A stretch of DNA of 64,000 bases from Acidiferrobacterales bacterium (GTDB lineage Bacteria; Pseudomonadota; Gammaproteobacteria; Arenicellales; JAJDZL01), in contig JAPPIB010000042.1 in the NCBI GenBank assembly GCA_028820695.1, positions 1-64,000 of the forward strand, read 5' to 3'. This document shows, piece after piece, positions 1 through 7,142 of the stretch; within the stretch, counting starts at the first letter, position 1, and every line of letters begins with the position of its first letter. A program made the translations under genes and the position numbers. Below the pieces are notes generated by a model. It did no database searches. It was not told the origin of the DNA and worked only from the letters and a program-made list of their open reading frames with translations.

Positions 1-54
1 GAAAGCGGTAGTCGATAACCGATAAACCTGTTGCGGAACGCAACTTAGTTCAAG

Positions 55-90
55 ACCGGAATAAATGTAAAGTTTTAATCGGAAGTGACA
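55..90. repeat. IS21-like terminal repeat remnant, copy 1
   Basis: A 36-bp stretch that recurs at 2678-2713 in the same orientation with only two mismatches, both near its left side. Its last 12 bases (TCGGAAGTGACA) also occur at 62757-62768 next to istA/istB remnants, which is why I read it as the tip of an IS21-family element (reverse complement TGTCACTTCCGA). No transposase coding sequence is attached here, so this is a solo end or deletion scar. Positions 91-232 hold nothing I can recognise. Confidence 0.55.
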
Positions 91-232
91 CTTAACGGAC
101 TTGATTGCCGTGCGATTATTGAACAACGATCATTGACACGTCGATAGGGAGGAAGTTACTACACTTAACCGCCATCCTTTGTGCCCTCCTTGGCTCTCAT
201 CGTATAGCGAACTCGAACGCTATGTTGGTGAT

Positions 233-271
233 GGTTCGAATACATTCCAACCGGGCCCACCAATTTAGAAT
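233..271. repeat. Imperfect repeat shared by the ends of vapC and the NYN gene, copy A
   Basis: This stretch (GGTTCGAATACATT followed by an ACCGGGCCCA core and TAGAAT) matches 3020-3060 with roughly 80% identity over about 40 bp. Copy A overlaps the 3' end of vapC; copy B lies just beyond the 3' end of the NYN-domain gene. The shared tail may be a recombination scar that moved these cassettes. A shorter echo (GAGGTTCGGATAC) is at 1781-1793 beside the group II intron. Confidence 0.4.
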
Positions 272-642
272 CCGATACGATGAACTCCGATTACGCGGTC
301 TAAGTGCGTATCGTTGCTTAGTATGGGTGAATCATATTGTTTCCCGATGGCGGCAATCCAAGTGTCATTGGAAGGTATGGGTGTGCCATTCCTCTTCAAT
401 TCCAATCGAATCTGTGCGTACCATTGAGCAGTTCTTCGATCAACTGAGGCAATTTCAATGTTCGGTAAGATTAGATTTAGCCAACGTGCATAACGGTCAT
501 AGTAACGAGACTGTTGAATGCCAAAATAATATTCGCCTAGGACGATGCTGGGAACTGAGACGCTATTTGCGTTGCCAAGAATTTCTTCTACTGCTTGAAT
601 TCCTTCTGCCCACGCTGATAGAGCGTTGGTATCCAGAATCAT
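265..642 (-). CDS. vapC: VapC-like PIN-domain toxin
   Basis: A 125-residue PIN-domain protein, normal length for VapC ribonuclease toxins, which cleave RNA with Mg2+ held by acidic residues. It opens with MILDTNALSAW, where Asp4 is the first catalytic acid. A glutamate follows in VLGEYYFGI (about residue 37), and the C-terminal acids are in SNDTWIAA (about 91) and SNDTHLDRV (about 109-115). It overlaps the upstream antitoxin gene by 4 bp, the classic toxin-antitoxin coupling, and would be neutralised and autoregulated by that partner. Its 3' end lies in a short repeat shared with the NYN gene. The family call is firm; the RNA target cannot be read from sequence. Confidence 0.85.
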   Translation of the reverse strand: MILDTNALSAWAEGIQAVEEILGNANSVSVPSIVLGEYYFGIQQSRYYDRYARWLNLILPNIEIASVDRRTAQWYAQIRLELKRNGTPIPSNDTWIAAIGKQYDSPILSNDTHLDRVIGVHRIGF

Positions 643-896
643 TGACAGTCGTTCTCGTCAACAACACCGAATTCTTCTTCGATGAGTTCGAGTATTCTGT
701 GGTTTTCCTCTGCTAAATCAGCCAAGTCCCCAAAGCCAACCATCCAAGGTTTTTCATTCTGTTTGTGGCATGGCAAAACAACTGACTCCTCTATCAATCC
801 AGAAACAAGTTGACTGAGAGTTATGCCTCGGATATCTGCAGCAGATTCAGCTTTCTTAAGGGTACTGTGACTTATTTCGATTACGGTTTTCGTCAT
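639..896 (-). CDS. vapB: VapB-like antitoxin
   Basis: An 85-residue protein directly upstream of and overlapping vapC. The N-terminal part (MTKTVIEISHSTLKKAESAADIR, then GITLSQLVSGLIEES) has the beta strand plus two helices expected of a ribbon-helix-helix DNA-binding fold. The acidic C-terminal tail (about residues 58-85, rich in Glu and Asp) would wrap the PIN toxin. Gene order antitoxin-toxin and the 4-bp overlap support the assignment. It should repress its own operon together with VapC. I infer the fold from residue pattern only; it could belong to another short antitoxin family. Confidence 0.7.
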   Translation of the reverse strand: MTKTVIEISHSTLKKAESAADIRGITLSQLVSGLIEESVVLPCHKQNEKPWMVGFGDLADLAEENHRILELIEEEFGVVDENDCQ

Positions 897-1103
897 TTCG
901 CAGTTGGTAGAATTCTTTGCTAAAGGTTGGTTGTTTCTCGTCGAATTTGATAGTCACAAATTTCAATCCCATAGATTTTACTTTTTGTCGATCTTCATAG
1001 CAATTCGCGCATTAAACCGTTTGACCGTATGAGGAGGTGCGCTGAATTGAATCTGTGTACGATGAAATTTGTGAATCCGTGTTATTGTATGCGTATTCGC
1101 TGG

Positions 1104-1353
1104 TAAATGAACGCGATTCGAAAGTTTTTGAACAAACCGAGTTTTCGCAAGATCTGCATCACGCAAACTGGATCAATTGGATTCCGCGATCAATATTGAC
1201 GACCTTGATAGGCCAGGCAATCATCTTAAGCTGCTCAAAGGGAATCGTAAAGGACAGTGGAGCATTCGCATTAATGATCAGTGGAGGCTTTGTTTCAGGT
1301 GGCCCGAAGACAGCTCAGGGCCGACGGATGTTGAAATCGTGGACTATCATTAG
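1104..1353 (+). pseudogene. higB: HigB/RelE-type toxin, frameshifted
   Basis: Two reading frames together give a HigB-like mRNA interferase. The first supplies DSKVFEQTEFSQDLHHA; the second, entered at about 1155-1170, supplies RKLDQLDSAINIDDL, then LKLLKGNRKGQWSIRINDQ, then WRLCFRWPEDSS and the terminal VEIVDYH before the stop at 1351-1353. The KGxRKGQWSIRINxQWRxCF block and terminal DYH are the family signature. A single indel between the halves breaks the gene, and the N-terminal start is unclear (an ATG at 1107 is in a third frame). The intact antitoxin gene follows at once. With no functional toxin, this pair is probably inert unless the frameshift is a sequencing error. Confidence 0.75.
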
Positions 1354-1370
1354 AATTGAGGAGACTTGCT

Positions 1371-1676
1371 ATGCGTGAACCCATCCATCCCGGCGAGACG
1401 TTGCGAGAGGACCTTGACGAGCTCGGCATGAGTGCGGCCGAATTGGCGCGTCAGATTGAGGTTCCAGTGAACCGCATCACCGAGATTCTCAACGGTCGGC
1501 GTTCTATTACCGGTGATACGGCTTTGAGATTAGGACGATACTTTGGAACTTCTGGAGAGTTTTGGCTCAACCTCCAAAAACTCTACGAATTGCGCTTGGC
1601 ACAGGAAAAAAACGGAGCAGAAATTTTCCAGTTGCCGACGCTTGATGCGAGTAAGGGACTGCGTGCGGCAAATTGA
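1371..1676 (+). CDS. higA: HigA-type HTH antitoxin
   Basis: A protein of about 101 residues starting MREPIHPGETLREDLDELGM, the standard HigA/VapI opening. It contains an XRE helix-turn-helix (AELARQIEVPVNRITEILNG, about residues 20-40) and the family segment GDTALRLGRYFGTSGEFWLNLQ. I chose the ATG at 1371 because GAGGA sits just upstream at 1358-1362; an upstream TTG in frame lacks such a site. It follows the broken higB by 17 bp, so toxin-first order is kept. The antitoxin should still bind its operator even though its toxin is disrupted. Confidence 0.88.
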   Translation: MREPIHPGETLREDLDELGMSAAELARQIEVPVNRITEILNGRRSITGDTALRLGRYFGTSGEFWLNLQKLYELRLAQEKNGAEIFQLPTLDASKGLRAAN

Positions 1677-1789
1677 CAGTGCGGCACACCCCTGGCGATT
1701 CAAGATACTTGTAATCTCGAACAGGAACCGCCTATGCCTTTAGAAGCAGGCGAATTTCGAATTTAAATTTGAAGGTTGCAGAGGTTCGG

Positions 1790-2643
1790 ATACGCTGGAA
1801 CGCCAGGCTAACTGGCATCAGGGCAGTCGGTGAAAGTCCGATGGACAGTAAATGTTAGCCACAAGCTGTCGCCGCGAGCCGTGCGCCAATATTCGCGAGG
1901 GTATTGGTGAAGTGTCGGCAGCGGTACGCATAGCCATGATGATTGAGCATCGAAAACGAAGATGTACAGAGTGTCGAGGCTGTCAGCGTGGCCGAAGGCA
2001 ATATCGGCTGTACTGTAATGGTGAGGTGCAGCTGAGCTCTGCGGTTTCGAGGGAATCGATGAATGTGCGCACGCGCTGTGTCGGGACCTGGGAGGGGTTT
2101 ATCTTTCCTTGACGGTCGTGTCAAGGACGCTGAAAGAAAGGAGGTATTCTGAATTTAAAGATGAACGGGGTAAACCAGTCGGATGCAGGCATAGTACTGA
2201 TGACAGCGGCGAACAAAGAGGCGCAAGCCTTGGCGGAGTCGAACGAGGGAAGGGCTGCAACCAAAGGGAATCTGCGAAGCCGAAGTACGTGCTGCACACG
2301 GGGGCGGCAGAGCGTGTCACAGGCGGTGGAGCGGATACGGCAGGCTGTGAAGAGAAATCCGAAGGAGAAACTCACTGCGCTGTTGCACCACATATCGGTG
2401 GATACACTTTGCTGGTCGTTTTACTCATTGAAGAAAAATGTAGCGACAGGTGTTGATGGTGTTGTATGGGAAGAGTATGAGCGGGAGTTGGACAGTCGGT
2501 TGGCTGACCTTCACCGGCGCGTACACACAGGCGCATATCGGGCGTTGCCATCACGGCGGGTGAGTATACCCAAAGCCGATGGCGGGACACGATCGCTTGG
2601 CATTGCCGCACTGGAGGACAAGGTTGTTCAAAAGGCAGAAAGG
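1790..2643 (+). mobile_element. Group II intron, 3'-truncated
   Basis: A domain-I-like segment with the GTGAAAGTCC motif at about 1830 and a TTAGCCACAAGCTGTC-like block near 1855 precedes an intron-encoded protein start at 2161. This is the layout of bacterial group II introns of the E. coli type. The 5' boundary is approximate; I do not see an unambiguous GTGCG start. The intron-encoded protein stops resembling its family near 2640, and an IS21-like end follows at 2678. Domains V and VI are missing, so it can no longer splice or move. Confidence 0.7.
2161..2643 (+). pseudogene. ltrA: Group II intron reverse transcriptase/maturase, N-terminal fragment
   Basis: About 160 residues of intron-encoded protein remain: a leader beginning MNGVNQSDAGIVLM, then AVERIRQAVKRNPKEKLTAL, LKKNVATGVDGVVWEEYE and SIPKADGGTRSLGIAALEDK. 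The last two are reverse transcriptase blocks 0-2 (TGVDGV and IPKxxGxxRxLGI). Similarity ends after EDKVVQKA; the catalytic YADD motif, maturase and endonuclease domains are absent. The open frame runs to 2847 but past about 2643 it reads through foreign DNA. It is inactive. Confidence 0.85.
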
Positions 2644-2677
2644 CAAATCATCCAGACTCACAAAGTGGAAACTTTAA

Positions 2678-2713
2678 ACCGGACTAGATGTAAAGTTTTA
2701 ATCGGAAGTGACA
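2678..2713. repeat. IS21-like terminal repeat remnant, copy 2
   Basis: Matches 55-90 at 34 of 36 positions and ends in TCGGAAGTGACA. It lies exactly between the broken end of the group II intron and the start of a truncated antitoxin, so an IS21-like insertion followed by internal deletion probably produced both truncations. I cannot assign target-site duplications. Confidence 0.55.
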
Positions 2714-2935
2714 ACTGTCAATGCAATATTAAGCGGTGTCTCACCGCTGCGAGCTTGGAGAGAGAGTTGCGGAATCAATTTGTCATCACTAGCCAAGCAA
2801 GTCGGTGTCTCGAAGAGTTATCTGTCACAGATCGAGAATCGCCGTAAACGTGGCACACTAGCTCTTTATCGACGAATATCAGTAGTGCTAGATGTCTCCA
2901 TTGATGATCTGGTTGAATGGAATGACCAGTGTTAA
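2708..2935 (+). pseudogene. XRE-family antitoxin, C-terminal half
   Basis: The frame reads AILSGVSPLRAWRESCGI, then SLAKQVGVSKSYLSQIENR and TLALYRRISVVLDVSIDDLV, a helix-turn-helix domain of the kind that forms the second half of bacterial antitoxins having an N-terminal Phd-like region and a xGxSPLRxWRExxG linker. The expected N-terminal half is missing: the frame begins inside the IS21-like end at 2678-2713. The existing ATG at 2708 lies within the IS end and could give a 75-residue DNA-binding peptide, so residual function is possible. No cognate toxin is adjacent. Confidence 0.6.
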
Positions 2936-3019
2936 CGACCCGGTTTGTTCAAAACCAGGGGAATGATACGTTCAATTTCGTTATCGAACGAACTGAAATC
3001 GAACCTCTATGGCAGTCGA

Positions 3020-3060
3020 GGTTCGGATACATTGGCGACCGGGCCCATCAAGTCTAGAAT
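3020..3060. repeat. Imperfect repeat, copy B (see 233-271)
   Basis: Partner of 233-271; the shared parts are GGTTCG, ATACATT, ACCGGGCCCA and TAGAAT. It lies 17 bp beyond the stop of the minus-strand NYN gene. The stretch 2936-3076 otherwise holds nothing recognisable. Confidence 0.4.
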
Positions 3061-3076
3061 ATTTCCAATGTTAGGT

Positions 3077-3709
3077 TTACCACGTTTGGGGTTTCTGTAT
3101 ATTTGTTCCGGGAATTGGAGATGGCAATTGATTCCTTTGCAATGAATGTTCTCGAATGTGGCAATGAAAGTCCGCATATCGATTCAGGTGGAAAGATGGA
3201 TGTGTTTTGCCTGGTTTACCTGGAGTAATTAGTCCAATATGTTTATGCAGTTGCAATTTTACAATGCGGATAGCCTCTGAAATATCGCTATCGTTGGTGA
3301 CTGCCACCGCGGAATCGAACTTGTTCATCCAGGCATCATTCAGCATGTGCACAGCGAGATTCACATCTGATCCCTTTTCTTCAGTACGAATTATTTCGGC
3401 AGTTCTGGGTCCATTGCCGGGGTATGCCAATGGTACACGTTTAATTTTTGTTTGAAACCGTCCGTAAATTATCTCAACTTCGTGGCAAAATGACGTTAAG
3501 GCTCGTAGATAGACATCTTGACGCTGTGGTATGGATTGGTCATCGGGACGTGATTGAACTCGCGCTGTGGAATACTTGATTTTCAGGATGTTATGGTCAG
3601 ACGGCAAGAGATCATGAAACAATCCCGAAAGATCAAGCCATTTGTACGGGGTGTCTTTTAGCGACCCGTAAAATAGATTGAATCCGTCAATGTAGATATG
3701 TGTAAGAAT
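3077..3709 (-). CDS. NYN-domain (LabA/DUF88-like) putative ribonuclease, non-ATG start
   Basis: The family opening THIYIDGFNLFYGSLKDT lies upstream of the first ATG (3622), in a frame open back to a TAA at 3722-3724. The first Asp of IDGFN is a predicted metal ligand. Later motifs are the central KGSDVNLAVHML and VAVTNDSDISEAI, followed by IGLITPG, the PIN-like acidic core. The only plausible initiation codon before IDGFN is ATT at 3707-3709 (no ATG, GTG or TTG there), so either ATT is used or the gene has lost its start. Predicted to be an Mg2+-dependent nuclease; partners unknown. It sits among decayed toxin-antitoxin genes. Confidence 0.65.
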   Translation of the reverse strand: MLTHIYIDGFNLFYGSLKDTPYKWLDLSGLFHDLLPSDHNILKIKYSTARVQSRPDDQSIPQRQDVYLRALTSFCHEVEIIYGRFQTKIKRVPLAYPGNGPRTAEIIRTEEKGSDVNLAVHMLNDAWMNKFDSAVAVTNDSDISEAIRIVKLQLHKHIGLITPGKPGKTHPSFHLNRYADFHCHIREHSLQRNQLPSPIPGTNIQKPQTW

Positions 3710-3725
3710 TTTTGCTCTACGTTAG

Positions 3726-3757
3726 AAAAAAGCAGGGGCTTCACAAGGAAGCCCCGC
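3726..3757 (-). terminator. Rho-independent terminator, minus strand
   Basis: An 8-bp perfect stem (GGGGCTTC at 3735-3742 with GAAGCCCC at 3748-3755) and a 5-nt loop, extended by a GC pair with a bulged A. Read on the minus strand it is followed by six T (3731-3726). It lies just upstream of the NYN gene, so it would end a minus-strand transcript from beyond 3757 and insulate that gene. Confidence 0.65.
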
Positions 3758-4086
3758 ACCCTGCGCTCGAAACCACAGGGGTAATTACCTGTCAATATAT
3801 ATGATCCTATCCGGCACAGTCAAGATTTTTTTGGTGGAAACATGAACTGATTCTGGGATACCCGTATGCCGACACTTTGAGTCGGTCAAAATTCGCCAAA
3901 TTGAAAGAACTGAGATATTCAAGCAGCAAAGGAGAATTGCGAGCTGCATTTGATTCATCAGTATCGGACCATTAAGGTCAGCACAGTAATGCACTGAATT
4001 TGGATGGAATTGGTAAACTTTCTCCTCAATCCCATTTCATTCCTGAATCTAATTCAATCCACTACTTGGCAATGAATCCTTAATTC
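3758..4086. other. No recognisable gene
   Basis: A 69-codon minus-strand open frame (3785-3994) is the longest here. It has no ribosome site I trust and no family resemblance. I see only AT-rich spacer between the terminator and the insertion-element end at 4087. Confidence 0.5.
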
Positions 4087-4293
4087 GTGTCTGTCAGAAA
4101 ACCATAAATGGTATAGTTATGTTAATCATAACAATGACGTAGGGGCAGACAAGCGGCACCGAAAGTACTCCAGTTCAAGCCGATTTTCCGCCTAAACGAA
4201 CTAAAAACACCTGATGCATGCGATTTTGGCAAAATCTTCAGGCAAATACCATGCGAAAAGTCGAATCCACACAGTATGAACTTGGCGCCAGTT
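4087..4293 (+). repeat. Left-end direct repeat, copy 1 (IS 5' end)
   Basis: A 207-bp segment matching 62106-62312 without indels and with about 21 mismatches by my count (about 90% identity), in the same orientation. It contains the element tip (GTGTCTGTCAGAAAACCA), the leader and the first codons of an ISNCY-like transposase (ATG at 4251). Confidence 0.8.
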
Positions 4294-4752
4294 ACATCAG
4301 CGATATCGTCATCAATCCGAAATCCAGAGACGACATCCCGGCCTTGCTGATTGGCCTGCAACACCTTGATACCGACACCCCGACGCGAGACAAACTGTTT
4401 GCGTAGCTTGAAGCGGAAGTCAATCCCACAGCGCGCAAGGACACCGGGCGTCCCGGCATGGAGCTTTGGCGCATCTTGGTGCTCGCGATCCTCAAACAGG
4501 GTTTGGGCTGTGACTACGACCGGCTCACCCATATCGCGAATCACGACAGCTTGGTTCGCAAGATGATGGGCCACGGTGTGCTTGAGCATGTCTACGAGCG
4601 GCAGACGATTGCAGACAACATCAAGCTGCTCAGCCCTGAGCTTCTCGCCAAGGTCAGCCAGCTGGTCGTTGAAAGTGGACAGGCGATGGCCAGAAAAAAA
4701 GCCTGGCGAGCCATTGCGAGGGCGGGCTGATTCGTTTGTCGTCGAAACAAAC
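4251..4752 (+). pseudogene. ISNCY-like transposase, broken and truncated
   Basis: The frame begins MRKVESTQYELGASYISDI and continues IVINPKSRDDIPALLIGLQ. It is interrupted by a TAG at 4404-4406 and resumes in the same frame with GRPGMELWRILVLAILKQGL, CDYDRLTHIANHD and LVRKMMGHGVLEH. These are the N-terminal motifs of transposases placed in the ISNCY group. A frameshift near 4728 then leads into GRADSFVVETN, the expected start of the catalytic region, after which similarity stops. Three lesions (stop, frameshift, loss of the DDE part) make it non-functional. Confidence 0.75.
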
Positions 4753-5040
4753 CGTCCCAAATCCTCTTACTGCTCGTATCTGACAGATGGCAAACAAGTT
4801 CTTCTTGCAACCGTAAGTATCAAACCGGATTTTTCGAACACGAATCTCCATAGTCCGCCGTTAGCAAACCTCGACGGAAATTGGAGATTTCAGGTAAAAT
4901 ACCTCTCACTCAGCAGTAGCTGTAAGTGCGGTCCAGTGTAAGCCCGGACCGAAACAGACCAGCGCATGTATGTCAAAGGACCTCAGCGCCAGTCGTTAAA
5001 TTGGAGTCATGCCCGAGCAACGGGATTCCAAAAGGGCTTC

Positions 5041-5095
5041 TCGCGTTGATTTGATGATCAGCTTGCCGGCGCGAATAAGTTCAGGGCTAAAGCGG
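5041..5095 (+). promoter_or_regulatory. SAM-II riboswitch upstream of metZ
   Basis: The sequence closely follows the SAM-II (metA-motif) aptamer. A 5' strand UCGCG (5041-5045) pairs with CGCGA (5070-5074) to form P1. It is followed by the conserved UGAUUU (5047-5052), AUAA after P1 (5075-5078) and the 3' GCUAAA (5086-5091). The loop GCUU (5061-5064) can pair with AAGC (5090-5093) as the pseudoknot. It lies 52 bp before the metZ start, fitting repression of methionine synthesis by S-adenosylmethionine. In the known class, ligand binding closes the pseudoknot and blocks translation. Confidence 0.85.
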
Positions 5096-5147
5096 TACCT
5101 CGAGTAATCCTTTCAGTTCCCTCCAGGCGCCAGACGAGGTAATTGCA

Positions 5148-6320
5148 ATGGATGGTAAAGGATTCAAGACGAGAGCAGTCAGGGCAGGTCAGTCCAGAAC
5201 CGAGGAGAACGAGCACAGCGATCCGATATTCGCGACCTCAAGTTTCGTATTCAGGGACTCGGCTGAGGCTGCTAGCCGGTTCGCCGAGACAGAACCCGGC
5301 AATGTCTATTCCAGGTTTACCAATCCGACTACCCGGGCGTTCGAGAACCGACTGTCGAAGTTGGAAAACGCGCATTTCTGCAGCGGAACCGCATCCGGTA
5401 TGGCCGCGATTCTCGCAATATGCATGACTACATTGAAATCCGGTGACCACATTCTTGCCGGGCGTGGCCTGTTTGGCTCGACTGTCAATCTGTTTTCCAA
5501 CATTCTAACCAGGTTCGATATCGAAACGACATTCATCTCTCCGACCGATGCTCAGGACTGGCGGGAGAAGTTGCGCAACAATACCAGGTTGATATTTGTG
5601 GAGTCTCCGTCAAACCCGCTTTGCGAGATCGTCGATATAGCCGAACTGGCCGCTGTCTCACGCGAAAAAGGCGATTGCATCGTGGTGGTCGACAACGCTG
5701 CATGTACACCGGCACTGCAACGACCATTGGAACTGGGAGCCGATGTCGTCGTGTACTCCGCCACCAAGTTTCTCGATGGTCAGGGCAGGGCTGTCGGGGG
5801 TGCAGTAGTCACGAACGAATCTGATATCGCGGACCGCATAGTCGGGTTCTTGCGTACCGCTGGACCTTGTATGAGCCCATTCAACGCATGGATTTTCCTC
5901 AAGGGCCTGGAAACTCTGGCGATCAGAATGTCCGAATCCTGTGCCAGTGCATTGAAAGTCGCAAATTGGCTGAATGCCCAGCCGAATGTCACTCAGGTGC
6001 ATTATCCGGGTCTGATTGGTCATTCCGGTCATGAGCTCGCAAAACAACAGCAAAGTGACTTCGGGGCGATTCTTTCGTTTGAGGTTGACGGTGGGAAGTC
6101 TGCCGCCTGGAATCTCATAGATCGATTGGAAGTGTTCTCAATCACCGGAAATCTGGGTGATGCCAAAAGCACGGTCAACCATTCAGCATCGACTACACAC
6201 GCGCGAATCCAACCCGAAGACCGGAAACGGGCTGGCATTACCGATGGACTGATTCGACTGTCGATTGGACTCGAGGACGCAGACGACCTGATCGCTGACT
6301 TACGGGCTGGCCTGGGCTAA
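5148..6320 (+). CDS. metZ: O-succinylhomoserine sulfhydrylase
   Basis: A 390-residue PLP enzyme of the Cys/Met metabolism family (fold type I). MetZ makes homocysteine directly from O-succinylhomoserine and sulfide. Visible features are the opening FKTRAVRAGQ, the substrate and PLP phosphate region NVYSRFTNPTTRAFENRL, the segment FCSGTASGMAAI, VVDNAACTPALQ and the Schiff-base lysine in YSATKFLDGQGRAVGG (about residue 207). The STVNHSAST motif near residue 345 is typical of this branch. The start is set by GAGG at 5136-5139. A SAM-II riboswitch precedes it, strongly supporting a methionine role. The 3' end overlaps the convergent oxygenase-like gene by 4 bp. Confidence 0.92.
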   Translation: MDGKGFKTRAVRAGQSRTEENEHSDPIFATSSFVFRDSAEAASRFAETEPGNVYSRFTNPTTRAFENRLSKLENAHFCSGTASGMAAILAICMTTLKSGDHILAGRGLFGSTVNLFSNILTRFDIETTFISPTDAQDWREKLRNNTRLIFVESPSNPLCEIVDIAELAAVSREKGDCIVVVDNAACTPALQRPLELGADVVVYSATKFLDGQGRAVGGAVVTNESDIADRIVGFLRTAGPCMSPFNAWIFLKGLETLAIRMSESCASALKVANWLNAQPNVTQVHYPGLIGHSGHELAKQQQSDFGAILSFEVDGGKSAAWNLIDRLEVFSITGNLGDAKSTVNHSASTTHARIQPEDRKRAGITDGLIRLSIGLEDADDLIADLRAGLG

Positions 6321-6898
6321 CCTGAACTGTCATGATTGCCGCTCAGTCGTGTCTCATCATGACGCAAACCGAATATCCACCGATCCGTCGTAACATCCTC
6401 AAGATAGTGGAATGGCCTATGAGACATTCCCTTGAAGCCCGGACCCGGCATCAGTATTACGTCACCGGGTAAGTTCACAACTTCCATTGAGCCCGTCTTC
6501 ACTCGGTCCCGGCTGATATGGAATCTCCCGTGCCCTGAGAGTACGAAAAGACAAATCATATGCCGGTAGTCGGTTCGGTCACGATGTGGTGTGATGCCGA
6601 TACAGCCAGGCACATATTTTTGTATGATCCAGTCGTTGAAAACAACGTCAGCGTCAAACAGATCACATCCTGCAATACTGTCGTTGAAAAGAGTCTGAAA
6701 GTCACGCACAAGCTCACCGAAGGCACCATTCATGCACAGTTGAGTTTGTAGAAACATTTCCTGTCTCACTTCATTCTTACCGCGTCCCATCGAATTGTTG
6801 ATGTAGCGAAGCGGATAGCTTTGTGCCTCTTCAAGAAGTTCGAGTCGAAACTCTTCGGTCAGAATCGGTATCGATAGCGCGCGAATGTGGTGAAGCAT
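6317..6898 (-). CDS. 2OG-Fe(II) oxygenase-like protein
   Basis: About 193 residues with an HxD...H iron-binding pattern: His and Asp in ITPHRDRTDYRHM, the distal His in GMSHRPFHYLEDV and a C-terminal DRWIFGLRHD arginine that could hold 2-oxoglutarate. GDVILMPGPGF fits the jelly-roll turn before the third ligand. I prefer the ATG at 6898, which has GGAG 9 bp upstream; an earlier in-frame ATG at 6952 lacks a ribosome site and adds atypical residues. It is convergent with metZ. The substrate is unknown; similarity is to compact AlkB-like or SM-20-like proteins, inferred only from the motif pattern. Confidence 0.6.
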   Translation of the reverse strand: MLHHIRALSIPILTEEFRLELLEEAQSYPLRYINNSMGRGKNEVRQEMFLQTQLCMNGAFGELVRDFQTLFNDSIAGCDLFDADVVFNDWIIQKYVPGCIGITPHRDRTDYRHMICLFVLSGHGRFHISRDRVKTGSMEVVNLPGDVILMPGPGFKGMSHRPFHYLEDVTTDRWIFGLRHDETRLSGNHDSSG

Positions 6899-7142
6899 CT
6901 GGATCGCTCCGGCCATATGCGCTGTGCAAATACGGAAAGTTGACATGCTCATTCAATGAAATTACCAGCGACAGTTCGAGATTCACCGCACGCTCACCCG
7001 GAATTATTTGTGATATATTTCCATCTTGATTGAATAACGTACAATAGAATCTATCGATATTCAGATACCACCATCCCAGAATAATTTCAAATCAATAAAG
7101 TGAACTTGACTGTCACGAGTGTGGTAGGGGAGAAGGCATTAT

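Noticed and set aside
200-275. Integron attC site behind vapC
   Set aside because: Some inverted-repeat structure, but no paired GTTRRRY/RYYYAAC core sites and no integrase in the window.
222-716. 164-codon plus-strand frame opposite vapC/vapB
   Set aside because: The minus-strand pair has PIN motifs and the typical overlap; the plus frame looks like antisense translation.
3785-3994. 69-codon minus-strand frame upstream of the terminator
   Set aside because: No recognisable similarity or ribosome site; kept only as a note in the intergenic entry.
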